Assembly (NCBI GenBank): GCA_026984935.1
Contig: JALSRD010000077.1
Location: 1 to 43,405 of the forward strand
Length of the DNA stretch: 43,405 bases
Direction: 5' to 3'
Origin: Desulfobacterales bacterium
GTDB lineage: Bacteria > Desulfobacterota > Desulfobacteria > Desulfobacterales > JALSRD01
This document shows, one piece after another, positions 1 through 8,717 of the stretch; position 1 is the first letter of the stretch; every line of letters starts with the position of its first letter. Under the pieces are notes generated by a model. The model saw nothing but the letters and a program-made list of their open reading frames with translations, was not told where the DNA came from and did no database searches. The translations under genes were made by a program, and so were the position numbers.

Positions 1-215
1 TGCGGAGATCAGGGGTCCACGATCAGAATCGAATTTTTTGCCATAAAATGCGTGCAAATCGGCAATTGTCAAGGCAGGGAACGGGTCCATTTTCGGGAAT
101 GAATGTAGGCTTTGCGTTGCCGAAAATGCCGGGTTCGCAAATGCCGGCGACAGATGCCGTATCGCCGCCGTTTGGTGCTGGACGACTGGAAAAGGTGGGG
201 GTGAGTGAAGGCGAT
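1..215. other. No recognisable gene
   Basis: This left-edge stretch carries only a short open frame (48-269) that runs into the tRNA and terminator on the other strand. It has no convincing ribosome-binding site and no recognisable protein sequence. I see no repeat or RNA structure here apart from the tRNA terminator described next. Confidence 0.5.
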
Positions 216-250
216 AAAAAAAGGAGTTTGCCGAAGACGGCAGACCCCTT
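216..250 (-). terminator. Rho-independent terminator of tRNA-Ala
   Basis: Read on the minus strand, arms starting AAGGGGT and ending ACTCCTT close a 13-bp stem with one mismatch around a TCTT loop. The stem is followed by a run of T. It begins 8 bases past the encoded CCA of the tRNA, where a tRNA terminator is expected. Confidence 0.8.
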
Positions 251-257
251 GATTTTT

Positions 258-333
258 TGGTGGAGCTGAGGGGGATCGAACCCCTGACCTCATGACTGCC
301 AGTCATGCGCTCTCCCAGCTGAGCTACAGCCCC
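258..333 (-). tRNA. tRNA-Ala (anticodon GGC)
   Basis: The minus strand folds as a complete cloverleaf of 76 nt. The acceptor stem pairs GGGGCTG with CAGCTCC (one G-U). The D arm contains AGCTCAGCTGGGAGAGC and the anticodon loop is CTGGCAG, giving anticodon GGC. The T arm contains GGTTCGATCC. The discriminator base is A and the 3' CCA is encoded in the DNA (258-260). GGC reads the alanine codons GCC and GCU. The gene stands alone between its own promoter and terminator. Confidence 0.95.
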
Positions 334-347
334 GCAACGGTGGATGT

Positions 348-376
348 CTATTACCGGTAAACGGGGGAGCTGTCAA
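348..376 (-). promoter_or_regulatory. Sigma70-type promoter of tRNA-Ala
   Basis: On the minus strand a consensus -35 box TTGACA (376-371) is followed after exactly 17 bases by TAATAG (353-348). The -10 box ends 14 bases before the first base of the tRNA, so the leader is very short. The -10 box is only a partial match to TATAAT. Confidence 0.7.
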
Positions 377-581
377 TACAAAATTACAGGCGCCCCACCC
401 GTCGGCGGGCGGCGCTGGTCCGCGCTGGAAACAGCTGTCTGAAGAAGCGCAGTCCGGAAATAAAACCTGTCGCTTATTGACAAAGTTCAAGAAAAAATTT
501 AATAGATAAAGTTTTAAAATTGAATTCGCCCGTACCGCCTCTCATAGGGCCTGGGTAAAACCGATGCATGCGAGGCATGCT

Positions 582-818
582 ATGCTGGATCCGAGTCGTT
601 TGGCGCCGCCGGCAAGTGCCGCTCCGGCCGATGCGTTCAAGGAGTTTGACGCTACTGAGCTGTACTGTCCGCGCTGCCGGCGGGCCGTTCCCGTGCGCAA
701 GCGCCTGTTTCTGGTGCTCCCGGAGGGCGACAAGTACGAATACCGGTGCGCTTTTTGTGCCGCCTCAGTCGGAACCAAGCTCGACCGCCGCCAGAAGCCG
801 CTGACCGGGAGTTTATAG
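582..818 (+). CDS. Small zinc-ribbon protein
   Basis: This encodes a cytoplasmic protein of 78 residues with no signal peptide or membrane segment. Two cysteine pairs, CPRC near residue 29 and CAFC near residue 56, are about 24 residues apart and form a probable four-cysteine zinc ribbon. The ATG at 582 was preferred to the ATG at 564 because GAGG lies 7 bases before it. The gene precedes the PpiD-like foldase gene on the same strand with a 74-base gap, so the two may be co-transcribed. The function is unknown; a metal-binding or nucleic-acid-binding adaptor is possible. I cannot name a family with certainty. Confidence 0.7.
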   Translation: MLDPSRLAPPASAAPADAFKEFDATELYCPRCRRAVPVRKRLFLVLPEGDKYEYRCAFCAASVGTKLDRRQKPLTGSL

Positions 819-892
819 CGCCGCCGCATGAAGTGTCCGAAGATCCGTAATGGGCCCGCAGGCGGCCGTAAAGAGATCTGTAAGGGAAAAAT

Positions 893-2785
893 ATGCTCAG
901 TTTGATGCGCAAAAATGCCGGCACCTGGCTGATTAAGATCCTGCTGGGGGCCATTGTCATCGTATTCGTTTTCTGGGGTGTCGGCAGCTACAGCTCCCGG
1001 CGCGCCAACCGTGTGGCGCTGGTCAACGGCGAGCCGATCTCCGTGAAGGCCTACCACAAAACCTATAATCAACTGATCGAGCAGCTGAAACGGCGCTTCG
1101 GCAGCAGTCTGACCGACGAAATGATCAAGAACCTGCAGGTCAAGCGCCAGGCCATAAACCGCCTGATAGACCGCAAACTGCTGCTCGACGAGGCCCGGCG
1201 CCTGAACATCAAGGTCAGTGAAGCGGAGTTGGCCGAAACCATCAAGAATCTGCCGGTTTTCCAGACCGGCGGACATTTCGACCGGCGCCGTTACCAACTG
1301 GTGTTGCAGCGCTTCCGCATGTCGCCTGAGGATTTCGAGGTCGCACAGCGGGAAGACATGGTCGTCAGCCGCCTGCAGGACTTTGTGACCGGTATGGTCA
1401 AAGTGTCGGATCCGGAGGCGCGCTGGTGGTTCGACTGGCAGAACACCAAAGTGCGCATCAACTATGTGCTCTTCGATCCCCGGCATTACACGGATCTGAA
1501 AATTTCGGATAAAGAAATCCAGTCTTTTTATGACCAGCACAAAGAGCAGTACAAAACCGACCCGTTGCGGAAAGTACGCTACATCCGTTTCGATCCGGCG
1601 CATTTTGCATCTTCGGTGAAGATCGACGCGCAGGCCATACGGGATTATTATGATGCCCATCCCAAGGAGTTTGAAAAACCCAAGACCGTGGAGGCGCGGC
1701 ATATTCTGTTCAAGGTGGCGCCCGACGCCTCGCCCGGGACTGTGAAAGCCGCCAGAGACAAGGCCCTGCGTGTTTTGAAAATGATCCGCGACGGCAAGGA
1801 TTTCGCCGCCATGGCCAAAAAATACTCAGAAGGCCCCAGCAAGAGCCGCGGCGGCTACCTGGGATCGTTTACCCGCCAGTCCATGGTCAAGCCGTTTGCC
1901 GACAAGGCATTCGCCATGAAGCCCGGTGAAGTCAGCGAACCGGTGCGCACCCAGTTCGGGTGGCACCTGATCAAGGTGGAAAAAGTCGTGCCGGCATCCA
2001 AGCTCTCCTTCGATGATGCCAAAGACAGGATCCGCAAAAAACTGGTCGCTGAACGCGCCAAAACACTGGCGTATGATGCTGCCGATGACACCTTTGAGGC
2101 TGCCGACGAAAACGAGGACCTGGCAAAAATTGCCGTCGGCCGCCAGCTCGAAGCACGGACCACGGATTTTTTCAGCGCCAAAGGCCCGATCAAGGGCATA
2201 AAGGACTGGCGCAAGTTCGTCGCGGCGGCCTTTAAAATGGAGCCCATGGAGATCAGCGACGTGCAGGACTTCGGTGACGGCTATTACCTGCTGCAGGTCA
2301 TCGATAAACGTCCCGGCAAAGTGCCGGACCTGAAAGACGTGCGTCCGCGGGTGCGGGCCGATGTACTGAAGACCAAGCAGGACCAGCGGGCCCGCAAGGC
2401 GGCCGCAGATTTTCTGGCAGCCCTGAAAAAAGGCCGGTCCATGTCGGCGGAGAGCGCGCGTGTCGGTTTGAAGGTGGTGACCAGCGATGCCTTTGGGCGC
2501 AACGGCGTCATTCCGGGAATCGGATACGAGACAGCCATCGCGTCGGCGGCTTTCAAGCTTTCCAGCAAGAAGCCGTATGCCGACAGGGTTCTGAAGGGCC
2601 GGAAAGGCTACTACGTTATCGCGCTGAAGGCGCGCCTGGCGCCGGACCCCAAGGGATTTGCCAAAGCCTCCGAGGGTATCCGGACCCGCCTTGCGGCGCA
2701 GAAGAAAAGCAAGGTTTTCCGTACCCTGCTTTCCGAGCTGAAAGCCAAAAGCGAGATCAGCATCGAAAAGGAGTACCTGGAGTAA
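893..2785 (+). CDS. ppiD: PpiD/SurA-type membrane-anchored peptidyl-prolyl isomerase
   Basis: This is a 630-residue periplasmic folding factor with the architecture and length of E. coli PpiD (623 residues). A single N-terminal membrane anchor spans about residues 13-31, followed by a SurA-like N-terminal helical chaperone domain (about 35-220). A parvulin (rotamase) domain lies at about 268-366, recognisable from ARHILFKV, the GGYLGSF turn and the closing FGWHLIKV. A further SurA/parvulin-like segment follows to the C terminus. The start has GTAAGGG 6-12 bases upstream. Such proteins assist newly secreted proteins at the inner membrane. Here the gene precedes cytochrome maturation and Qrc genes, so exported cytochromes could be clients; that last point is inference. 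Confidence 0.9.
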   Translation: MLSLMRKNAGTWLIKILLGAIVIVFVFWGVGSYSSRRANRVALVNGEPISVKAYHKTYNQLIEQLKRRFGSSLTDEMIKNLQVKRQAINRLIDRKLLLDEARRLNIKVSEAELAETIKNLPVFQTGGHFDRRRYQLVLQRFRMSPEDFEVAQREDMVVSRLQDFVTGMVKVSDPEARWWFDWQNTKVRINYVLFDPRHYTDLKISDKEIQSFYDQHKEQYKTDPLRKVRYIRFDPAHFASSVKIDAQAIRDYYDAHPKEFEKPKTVEARHILFKVAPDASPGTVKAARDKALRVLKMIRDGKDFAAMAKKYSEGPSKSRGGYLGSFTRQSMVKPFADKAFAMKPGEVSEPVRTQFGWHLIKVEKVVPASKLSFDDAKDRIRKKLVAERAKTLAYDAADDTFEAADENEDLAKIAVGRQLEARTTDFFSAKGPIKGIKDWRKFVAAAFKMEPMEISDVQDFGDGYYLLQVIDKRPGKVPDLKDVRPRVRADVLKTKQDQRARKAAADFLAALKKGRSMSAESARVGLKVVTSDAFGRNGVIPGIGYETAIASAAFKLSSKKPYADRVLKGRKGYYVIALKARLAPDPKGFAKASEGIRTRLAAQKKSKVFRTLLSELKAKSEISIEKEYLE

Positions 2786-2935
2786 TCCGACAGAACAGAT
2801 GGCCGGCTGCGCGGTGCGTGCGCCGGATGCCGGGATTCGCCGCATACAGGACGCCCGGGTTGAACTAGCGGCCGCGGTGGTGAAGAAATCATGGCACCCG
2901 GTGCCAGCCGGCGGATCTGTCCGGGGGGCGACATC

Positions 2936-3163
2936 ATGGATGAGACCAGCAGCGCTCCGGCGCATCCTTCAAAAAAGTGTCCCTATTGTAACATCTACCT
3001 TGAGATCAACGCCAAACGCTGTTACTCCTGCAAAAGGCGGGTGGGGCGGGCCAACCGTGTCGGCATCGCCCGCAAGCCTCTTGACTGGCTGGCCTATCTG
3101 ATATGCATTTTGTCGTGGGCGGCTTTCGGCTTTTATGTCTGGTGGGCATTTCTGCGTAAATAA
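2936..3163 (+). CDS. Zinc-ribbon protein with C-terminal membrane segment
   Basis: This encodes 75 residues. A CPYC pair near residue 15 and a CYSC pair near residue 29 form a short zinc ribbon. A strongly hydrophobic tail (about residues 48-72, rich in Leu, Ile and Trp) is one membrane span. The ATG at 2936 was chosen over the upstream in-frame ATG at 2891 because a GGGGGG tract lies 5-10 bases before it and the protein starts naturally with MDETSS. It sits between the foldase gene and resB in the same direction. Function unknown; small zinc-ribbon membrane proteins of this kind are often membrane adaptors. Confidence 0.7.
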   Translation: MDETSSAPAHPSKKCPYCNIYLEINAKRCYSCKRRVGRANRVGIARKPLDWLAYLICILSWAAFGFYVWWAFLRK

Positions 3164-3242
3164 TTCTGCGGCGGGGGGTCGTTTCCCGCCGGGTGCAGGC
3201 AACGGCATGCAGTCGTAAGCAAATCTCGTGAAAGGAATCTCC

Positions 3243-4616
3243 ATGGGCCAGCCGGCGGACGCCAACGGTCCCCTGAAAAGCATCTGGAGCTTTTTCGCTT
3301 CCGTCAAACTGACGGTTGTGCTTCTGCTGACGCTCGCGGCCACATCGGTTTTTGGCACCCTGATTCCACAGATGGGCAGCCCGGACCGCTACGTGGCCAT
3401 TTACGGAGCCTTCACCTATCGGCTCTTCGCACTGCTGGACCTGTTCGATATGTACCACTCCTGGTGGTTCGAGCTGCTCTTGCTGCTGCTGGCCGCCAAT
3501 ATCGTCATCTGCTCCGTGGACCGGCTCTCCAGCGTGTGGAAAATCGTTTTTGTCAAAAAGCCGCGGTTCAAACTCTCCCAGTTCCAGAAACTCTCGACAC
3601 GGGCGCAATTCGCGGCCAAGCAGGATGCAGACAGGCTCAAAAGCGCCTACGGCCCCTATTTTGCCAAACACTTCCACTACAGCCGCATCGAGCCGCATGA
3701 GAAGGGCTTCTGCGTATTCGCCGAGAAAGGCCGCTGGACCCGCCTGGGAGTGTATATCGTCCACTTGAGCGTTATTTTGCTTTTAATCGGAGGCCTGGTC
3801 GGATCGCTGTTAGGCTTCGACGGCTTTGTCAATGTCGGCGAGGGTGTCACGGTCGATCGTATCCGCCTGCGATCTTCAAAAGGCATACAGCCGCTGGACT
3901 TTGCCATCCGTTGCGACGATTTTACGGTGACCTTCTACAAGTCCGGAGCACCCAAGGAGTACCGCTCCACACTGACCATCCTTGAAAAAGGCCGGCCGGT
4001 GATGAAAAAAGACATCCTGGTCAACCATCCGCTCAACTACCGCGGCATCAATATCTACCAGGCCAGCTACGGCACCCTGGCACCCCAAAAATTCCAGCTG
4101 CGCTTCCAGGACAAAGCCAGCAAAATGGTTTTTAAAAAGCAGGCGGTTATCGGGCGGACCATCGAGCTTCCCGAAAGCCGCGGCAGCCTGCTGATCACCA
4201 AATACAGCGCCACCGCCAGCTTCCGGGGGCATGCCATCGGCGAAGCCCTGGTGGGAAGGCTGACCCTCAAGGGGCATGCCCCGCAACCCATCCTTTTGCC
4301 GCTGCGTTTTCCGAGTTTCGACAAGATGCGCGGGGGTGCCATGGTCATTGCAGTGGACAGCTACGATCCGCGCTATTATACCGGGCTCCAGGTCACGCGT
4401 GACCCCGGTGTTCCCATCGTTTATGCCGGCTTTATCATCATTATCGCCGGATGCTTCATTACCTTTTTCCTGTCCCACCAGAGAATCTGTGTGCAGGTGA
4501 TCCCCAAGGGCAAAGGCGCCGTCGTTACCGTGATGGGGACCAGCAACAAGAACAAAATCGGCATGCCGCAGAAAGTATCGCAGTTGGCGAAAAAGCTGGC
4601 CAAACTCAAACTTTGA
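3243..4616 (+). CDS. resB: Cytochrome c biogenesis protein ResB
   Basis: ResB (Ccs1) works with CcsA/ResC in System II cytochrome c maturation, carrying haem across the inner membrane and ligating it to CxxCH apocytochromes. The 457-residue protein has the family layout. Two N-terminal membrane spans occur near residues 19-40 and 70-90 (with VFGTLIPQ between), a third span near 165-185, a large periplasmic domain, and a last span near 395-415. The ATG at 3243 was chosen over a GTG at 3228 because AAAGGA lies just upstream at the right distance. ccsA follows after 21 bases. The pair sits directly before the multiheme cytochrome operon qrcABCD, which needs this machinery. Confidence 0.92.
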   Translation: MGQPADANGPLKSIWSFFASVKLTVVLLLTLAATSVFGTLIPQMGSPDRYVAIYGAFTYRLFALLDLFDMYHSWWFELLLLLLAANIVICSVDRLSSVWKIVFVKKPRFKLSQFQKLSTRAQFAAKQDADRLKSAYGPYFAKHFHYSRIEPHEKGFCVFAEKGRWTRLGVYIVHLSVILLLIGGLVGSLLGFDGFVNVGEGVTVDRIRLRSSKGIQPLDFAIRCDDFTVTFYKSGAPKEYRSTLTILEKGRPVMKKDILVNHPLNYRGINIYQASYGTLAPQKFQLRFQDKASKMVFKKQAVIGRTIELPESRGSLLITKYSATASFRGHAIGEALVGRLTLKGHAPQPILLPLRFPSFDKMRGGAMVIAVDSYDPRYYTGLQVTRDPGVPIVYAGFIIIIAGCFITFFLSHQRICVQVIPKGKGAVVTVMGTSNKNKIGMPQKVSQLAKKLAKLKL

Positions 4617-4637
4617 CACCCACAACCGGAAAAGCCT

Positions 4638-5486
4638 ATGACAAGCTCCAGCATTTTATCCATTGTCACTTTTATTTACGGATTGGCGGCTTTTCTCTAC
4701 CTGGCCGCCTGGGTTTTCAAAAAGCCACCGGCCGGACAAACCGCTGTCTGGGTCTCGCTGGCCGGCCTGGCCGGCAACCTGGCGGGTATTGCACTGCGCT
4801 GGCGTGAGTCCTACCAGATGGGCATCGGGCATGCCCCGCTGTCCAATCTTTACGAATCGCTGATTTTTTTCGCCTGTGTGCTGACGCTCATCTACCTGGT
4901 TATCGATCGACGCACCGGCAGCCATGTGATCGGCGTTTTCACCGCCCCGCTGGCGTTTCTGGCCATGGCCTACGCTTCGCTGTCCCCCCAGGTCAGCAAC
5001 CGCATTGAGCCCCTCATTCCGGCGTTGAAGAGCAACTGGCTGATTGCCCACGTGATCACCTGTTTCATCGGGTATTCGGCCTTTGCGGTGGCCTTCGGCC
5101 TGAGCATCATGTATCTGATCAAGAACCGGGAGGCGGCTGCAGCCCAAGGGGGCGTTCTGGCGGCACGGCTGCCGGAAACCGCGGTGCTGGATGAATTGAC
5201 CCACCGCATGATTTTGTTCGGGTTTCTGTTTTTGACCGCCGGCATCATCACCGGTGCGGTATGGGCCAATTCGGCCTGGGGCAAATACTGGAGCTGGGAT
5301 CCCAAAGAAACCTGGTCGCTGATCACCTGGTTTATCTATGCCACTTTGCTGCACGCCCGATTGATGCGCGGTTGGCACGGGAAACGCATCGCCGTGCTGT
5401 CGCTGATCGGTTTTACGGCTGTTTTATTTACCTATTTCGGGGTCAATCTGCTTCCCGGACTGCACAGCTACGGTGCACCGGGATAG
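4638..5486 (+). CDS. ccsA: Cytochrome c biogenesis protein CcsA/ResC
   Basis: This is the second half of the System II haem ligation apparatus. The 282-residue integral membrane protein has about eight spans. It carries the diagnostic tryptophan-rich periplasmic loop WGKYWSWDPKETWSL near residue 213, which presents haem for attachment. Conserved histidines outside it (for example in the LIAHVIT segment) are probable haem ligands. The length fits the short bacterial CcsA/CcsB type. It is translated 21 bases after resB with GGAAAAG before the ATG. It carries no fused ResB domain, unlike the single-chain CcsBA of epsilonproteobacteria. Naming varies between CcsA, CcsB and ResC. Confidence 0.92.
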   Translation: MTSSSILSIVTFIYGLAAFLYLAAWVFKKPPAGQTAVWVSLAGLAGNLAGIALRWRESYQMGIGHAPLSNLYESLIFFACVLTLIYLVIDRRTGSHVIGVFTAPLAFLAMAYASLSPQVSNRIEPLIPALKSNWLIAHVITCFIGYSAFAVAFGLSIMYLIKNREAAAAQGGVLAARLPETAVLDELTHRMILFGFLFLTAGIITGAVWANSAWGKYWSWDPKETWSLITWFIYATLLHARLMRGWHGKRIAVLSLIGFTAVLFTYFGVNLLPGLHSYGAPG

Positions 5487-5497
5487 CGGGATTTCTC

Positions 5498-5526
5498 TTG
5501 ACAAAAGCAGGCCCGGAAGGTAGGCA
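5498..5526 (+). promoter_or_regulatory. Possible promoter before qrcA
   Basis: A consensus TTGACA at 5498-5503 is followed after 17 bases by TAGGCA, a poor -10 match. It lies in the 172-base gap between ccsA and the chosen qrcA start, so the Qrc operon could be expressed separately from the maturation genes. The -35 box is the only strong part of this call. Confidence 0.35.
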
Positions 5527-5658
5527 ACGCGGTATCGTTTTCCGGATGCCAGCGTGCATGCGGCATGTGATGCGGCGCCCTGACTTTTCCGGCCCTTTAC
5601 CCGGCATCAGCGGGAAGATATGACCGTCAAAACCAACCTCACCACAGACGGAGTCCCC

Positions 5659-6360
5659 ATGAGCACAGCAGATGAGAAATCGCGCAAGGCGGCCGCCCAG
5701 CCATCTGGCAGCATCCCGACAGCTGAAGAGGGGCCGGCACCGGCGGATACCGCCGGCGGCAAGGTGATGGCGTTTTTTTTCATCGGCCTGGCAGCGAGCC
5801 TCTTCGTGGGCTGGATCGTCTTTCCCAAGCTGCTCTATTCCCAGAAAAAACAACCCATTGACTTCAACCATGCCATGCATGTCCAGGAGGTGGACAACGG
5901 ATGTGAGAGCTGCCATTTTTTCCGCCCGGACGGCACCTTCACGGGGATCCCAAAACTGGACAAGTGTCTGGAGTGCCATGAGGAAGTGCAGGGGGACAGC
6001 GCCGAAGAAAGCCGCTTCGTGAACCAGTATGCGCAAAAGGGGAAAGAGGTCCCCTGGCTTGTGTATGCCAAGCAGCCGGCCTGCGTCTTTTTTTCACATG
6101 TTGCGCATGTGCGCATGGGAAAGATGGACTGCGCCGCCTGTCATGGGAACATCGGCGAGTCACAGCATACACGGGTTTACGAGCAGAACCGCATCAGCGG
6201 CTACAGCCGCGACATCTGGGGCCGCAATATTTCCGGATTCAAGCGTCATACATGGGACAGCATGAAAATGGCGGACTGCGCTGCGTGCCACAAGCGCGCG
6301 GGCGTTCACCAGACCAGCGTTCAGACCGGGAAAGGAGCCTGCTTTGTCTGTCACAAGTAA
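5659..6360 (+). CDS. qrcA: Qrc complex multiheme cytochrome c subunit QrcA
   Basis: QrcA is the electron-entry subunit of the Qrc menaquinone reductase, taking electrons from periplasmic type I cytochrome c3 in sulfate reducers. With the start at 5659 (GGAG 5 bases upstream) it has 233 residues; the in-frame ATG at 5620 has a badly spaced ribosome site. One membrane anchor (about residues 36-57) is followed by a periplasmic domain. Five CxxCH haem sites occur at about residues 82, 103, 158, 207 and 228. D. vulgaris QrcA is described as a hexahaem protein. A single cysteine followed by a histidine (ACVFFSH, Cys about 142) is the only other candidate for a sixth site. It leads the qrcABCD order, which makes the assignment firm. 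Confidence 0.9.
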   Translation: MSTADEKSRKAAAQPSGSIPTAEEGPAPADTAGGKVMAFFFIGLAASLFVGWIVFPKLLYSQKKQPIDFNHAMHVQEVDNGCESCHFFRPDGTFTGIPKLDKCLECHEEVQGDSAEESRFVNQYAQKGKEVPWLVYAKQPACVFFSHVAHVRMGKMDCAACHGNIGESQHTRVYEQNRISGYSRDIWGRNISGFKRHTWDSMKMADCAACHKRAGVHQTSVQTGKGACFVCHK

Positions 6361-6433
6361 ACGTGCCGGTTTTTTCAGGCGCATCCGCGGGCGCTTTCGT
6401 TTCAGCCAATTTACGAGATAAAGGGTGGAAGTT

Positions 6434-8692
6434 ATGAAGATAAACCGGAGACGTTTCTTGGCGTTTGGGATTGGGGGTGCCGTGGGGACGGCCCTTTCAC
6501 CGCTGCCTTGGAAACTGACGGATGATCTTTCCATCTGGACGCAGAACTGGCCCTGGACACCTGTGCCGCCGCACGGGGAGGTGACGCAGGTCGACTCTGT
6601 CTGCACCCTGTGCCCCGGGGGTTGTGGCATCTCGGTGCGCAAGGTGGAAGATCGCGTGGTGAAAATAGAAGGCATGCCGGGCCACCCGGTCAATGACGGG
6701 GGCATCTGCCTGCTCGGTGCCAGCGGCGCGCAGCTGCTCTACGGCCCTTCGAGAATCGAAGGACCGCTGAAGCGCGTCGGCAGGAGAGGCGACGGCCGCT
6801 GGCAGCCCGTGAGCTGGAAGGCCGCGGTTGCTGAAGTCGCCGGAAAACTCGGCGTACTGCGGTCCGGGGGTGAGCCGCACACGCTCGGTTGCCTGCTGAG
6901 GTCTGATCGTGGTACGGTGCCGGGCCTGTTCAGCCGGCTGCTCACCGTTTTCGGGTCTCCCAACTTGATGCGCATGCCGTCGATTCAGGACACCTACGAA
7001 CTGACCCTCTACCAGATGCAGGGCGCCCTGGCCCTGCCGGGGTTCGATGTCGACAACACCGATTTCCTGTTGAGCTTTGGCAGTGGCTATATCCAGGGGT
7101 GGGGTTCCCCGGTGCACATGTTCCGGGCCCACAGCCGCTGGCGCAACCGGGGAGGGCGGGTTGTGCAGGTCGAACCGCGCCTTTCCATCAGTGCGGCCAA
7201 GGCCGACGACTGGCTGGCCATCAAACCGGGTACCGAAGCCGCCCTGGCCATGGGCCTGAGCCATGTCATCATCACGGAGTCGTTGTACGACCGGGATTTT
7301 ATCGAAAACCGCTGCCGGGGATTTGAATCCTGGGTGGATGCCGAGGGCCGGATACAGCCGGGGTTCAAGCAGCGTGTGTTGAACACTTACACGCCAGCCA
7401 AGGTTTCCGAAATCACCGGAATCGCGGCGGCGGATGTGGTTCGACTGGCCCGGGATTTTGCCAAAGCCGCCCGGCCGCTTGCCATATGCGGCCGGGGCCG
7501 CGGCCGCGTACCCGGGGATCTTGGCGCTTTCATGGCGGTGCATGCGCTGAATGCACTTTGTGGAAGCATCCAGCGGGCCGGCGGTGTGTGGGCCGTGCCG
7601 GAACCGGACTACATCAACTGGTTCCAGCCGGAGATGGACAAAGTCGCGGCCACCGGCATGCAGCAAAGCCGGTTGGACGGCGCCGGTGGGCCCCAATATC
7701 CCCTGGCCCGCTATCTGACCAGCTACCTTGCCGAAATCATCAATGCCGGCAAGGGCTACCCACTGAAGGCGCTGCTCGTTGCGGGCGACAATCCCGCCTA
7801 CACCTTGCCGGCCGGCGGGAATGTCAGGAAAGCGTTGGACAGCATCCCTTTCATCGTCAGCTTTTCCTCTTTCATGGACGAAACCACGCGCATGGCCGAC
7901 CTGGTGCTGCCCAACCATATCTATCTGGAACGGCTGGAAGACGTTCCGCTGGCACAGGGTTTTTCGCGGCCGCTGGTGCAGCTATGCAAACCGGTGACGG
8001 CGCCGCAGTTCAACACGCGTCACAGCGGCGATGTGGTCATCGACATTGCCCGGGCGCTGGGGGGCTCCGTGGCAACTGCATTTCCCTGGAAGAGCTACGC
8101 GGATTGTCTCAAGGAGACTCTGGGCGGCAACTTCCAGAAACTGATGCGACAAGTCTACATGGTGGGCCGCGGCACCGGCGCACCCGGGCACAATGCAGCG
8201 TTTGAAACCGCTTCCGGCAAGTTTGAATTCACCAACCCCGAATTTAAAATCCGACCCGACTATGAACCCATCGAAGCTGAAGGTGACGCCGCTTCTTTCC
8301 CGCTGGTTCTGGTGCCCTACGACTCCATGCGGCTGGCCAGTGGATTTGTGGCCGATTCGCCGTTTATGGTGAAAGCGGTCGACGATACTGTTCTGAAAGG
8401 CCGGGACATCCTGGTCGAGATCAACCCGCAGACAGCCAGAAAATACGGCCTGGCCGATGGCGCAATCGCCCTGTTGCGCACCCCAAGAGGCAAGGCGCGG
8501 GTGAAAATATACCATTTCGAGGGTTTGATGCCCGGCCTGGTGGCCATGCCCACAGGGCTTGGACATAGCGCCTATGACGAGTACATCGGCGGCAAGGGCG
8601 TCAACTTCAACCGACTTATCGGCCCCGTGCAGGACCCGGTTTCGGGACTTGATGCCGCCTGGGGAATCCGGGCGAAACTGACCCGGGTCTAA
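6434..8692 (+). CDS. qrcB: Qrc complex molybdopterin-oxidoreductase-like subunit QrcB
   Basis: This is a large periplasmic subunit of the molybdopterin oxidoreductase superfamily, 752 residues. The N terminus has a twin-arginine signal (NRRRFLAFGIGG), indicating folded export by Tat. A Cys-x2-Cys-x3-Cys-x27-Cys motif at residues 57, 60, 64 and 92 binds one [4Fe-4S] cluster. The rest follows the formate-dehydrogenase/polysulfide-reductase fold, including FSSFMDETTRMADLVLP and the C-terminal dinucleotide-binding domain. In D. vulgaris the corresponding subunit is known to lack molybdenum and acts as scaffold and electron conduit. Start at 6434 follows GGTGGA; the upstream GTG at 6425 falls inside that site. 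Gene order with qrcA, qrcC and qrcD excludes a plain polysulfide reductase. Confidence 0.93.
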   Translation: MKINRRRFLAFGIGGAVGTALSPLPWKLTDDLSIWTQNWPWTPVPPHGEVTQVDSVCTLCPGGCGISVRKVEDRVVKIEGMPGHPVNDGGICLLGASGAQLLYGPSRIEGPLKRVGRRGDGRWQPVSWKAAVAEVAGKLGVLRSGGEPHTLGCLLRSDRGTVPGLFSRLLTVFGSPNLMRMPSIQDTYELTLYQMQGALALPGFDVDNTDFLLSFGSGYIQGWGSPVHMFRAHSRWRNRGGRVVQVEPRLSISAAKADDWLAIKPGTEAALAMGLSHVIITESLYDRDFIENRCRGFESWVDAEGRIQPGFKQRVLNTYTPAKVSEITGIAAADVVRLARDFAKAARPLAICGRGRGRVPGDLGAFMAVHALNALCGSIQRAGGVWAVPEPDYINWFQPEMDKVAATGMQQSRLDGAGGPQYPLARYLTSYLAEIINAGKGYPLKALLVAGDNPAYTLPAGGNVRKALDSIPFIVSFSSFMDETTRMADLVLPNHIYLERLEDVPLAQGFSRPLVQLCKPVTAPQFNTRHSGDVVIDIARALGGSVATAFPWKSYADCLKETLGGNFQKLMRQVYMVGRGTGAPGHNAAFETASGKFEFTNPEFKIRPDYEPIEAEGDAASFPLVLVPYDSMRLASGFVADSPFMVKAVDDTVLKGRDILVEINPQTARKYGLADGAIALLRTPRGKARVKIYHFEGLMPGLVAMPTGLGHSAYDEYIGGKGVNFNRLIGPVQDPVSGLDAAWGIRAKLTRV

Positions 8693-8717
8693 CGGCGATT
8701 CTGGATACGAGGTTCTG

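Noticed and set aside
2863-2882. Sequence resembling a cloning-vector polylinker (adjacent NotI- and SacII-like sites)
   Set aside because: The match is short and imperfect, with missing bases compared with a real polylinker, and the surrounding DNA is continuous native sequence; coincidence in GC-rich DNA.
1826-2965. Minus-strand frame opposite ppiD
   Set aside because: It is antisense to a full-length PpiD-like protein and has no motif or ribosome site.
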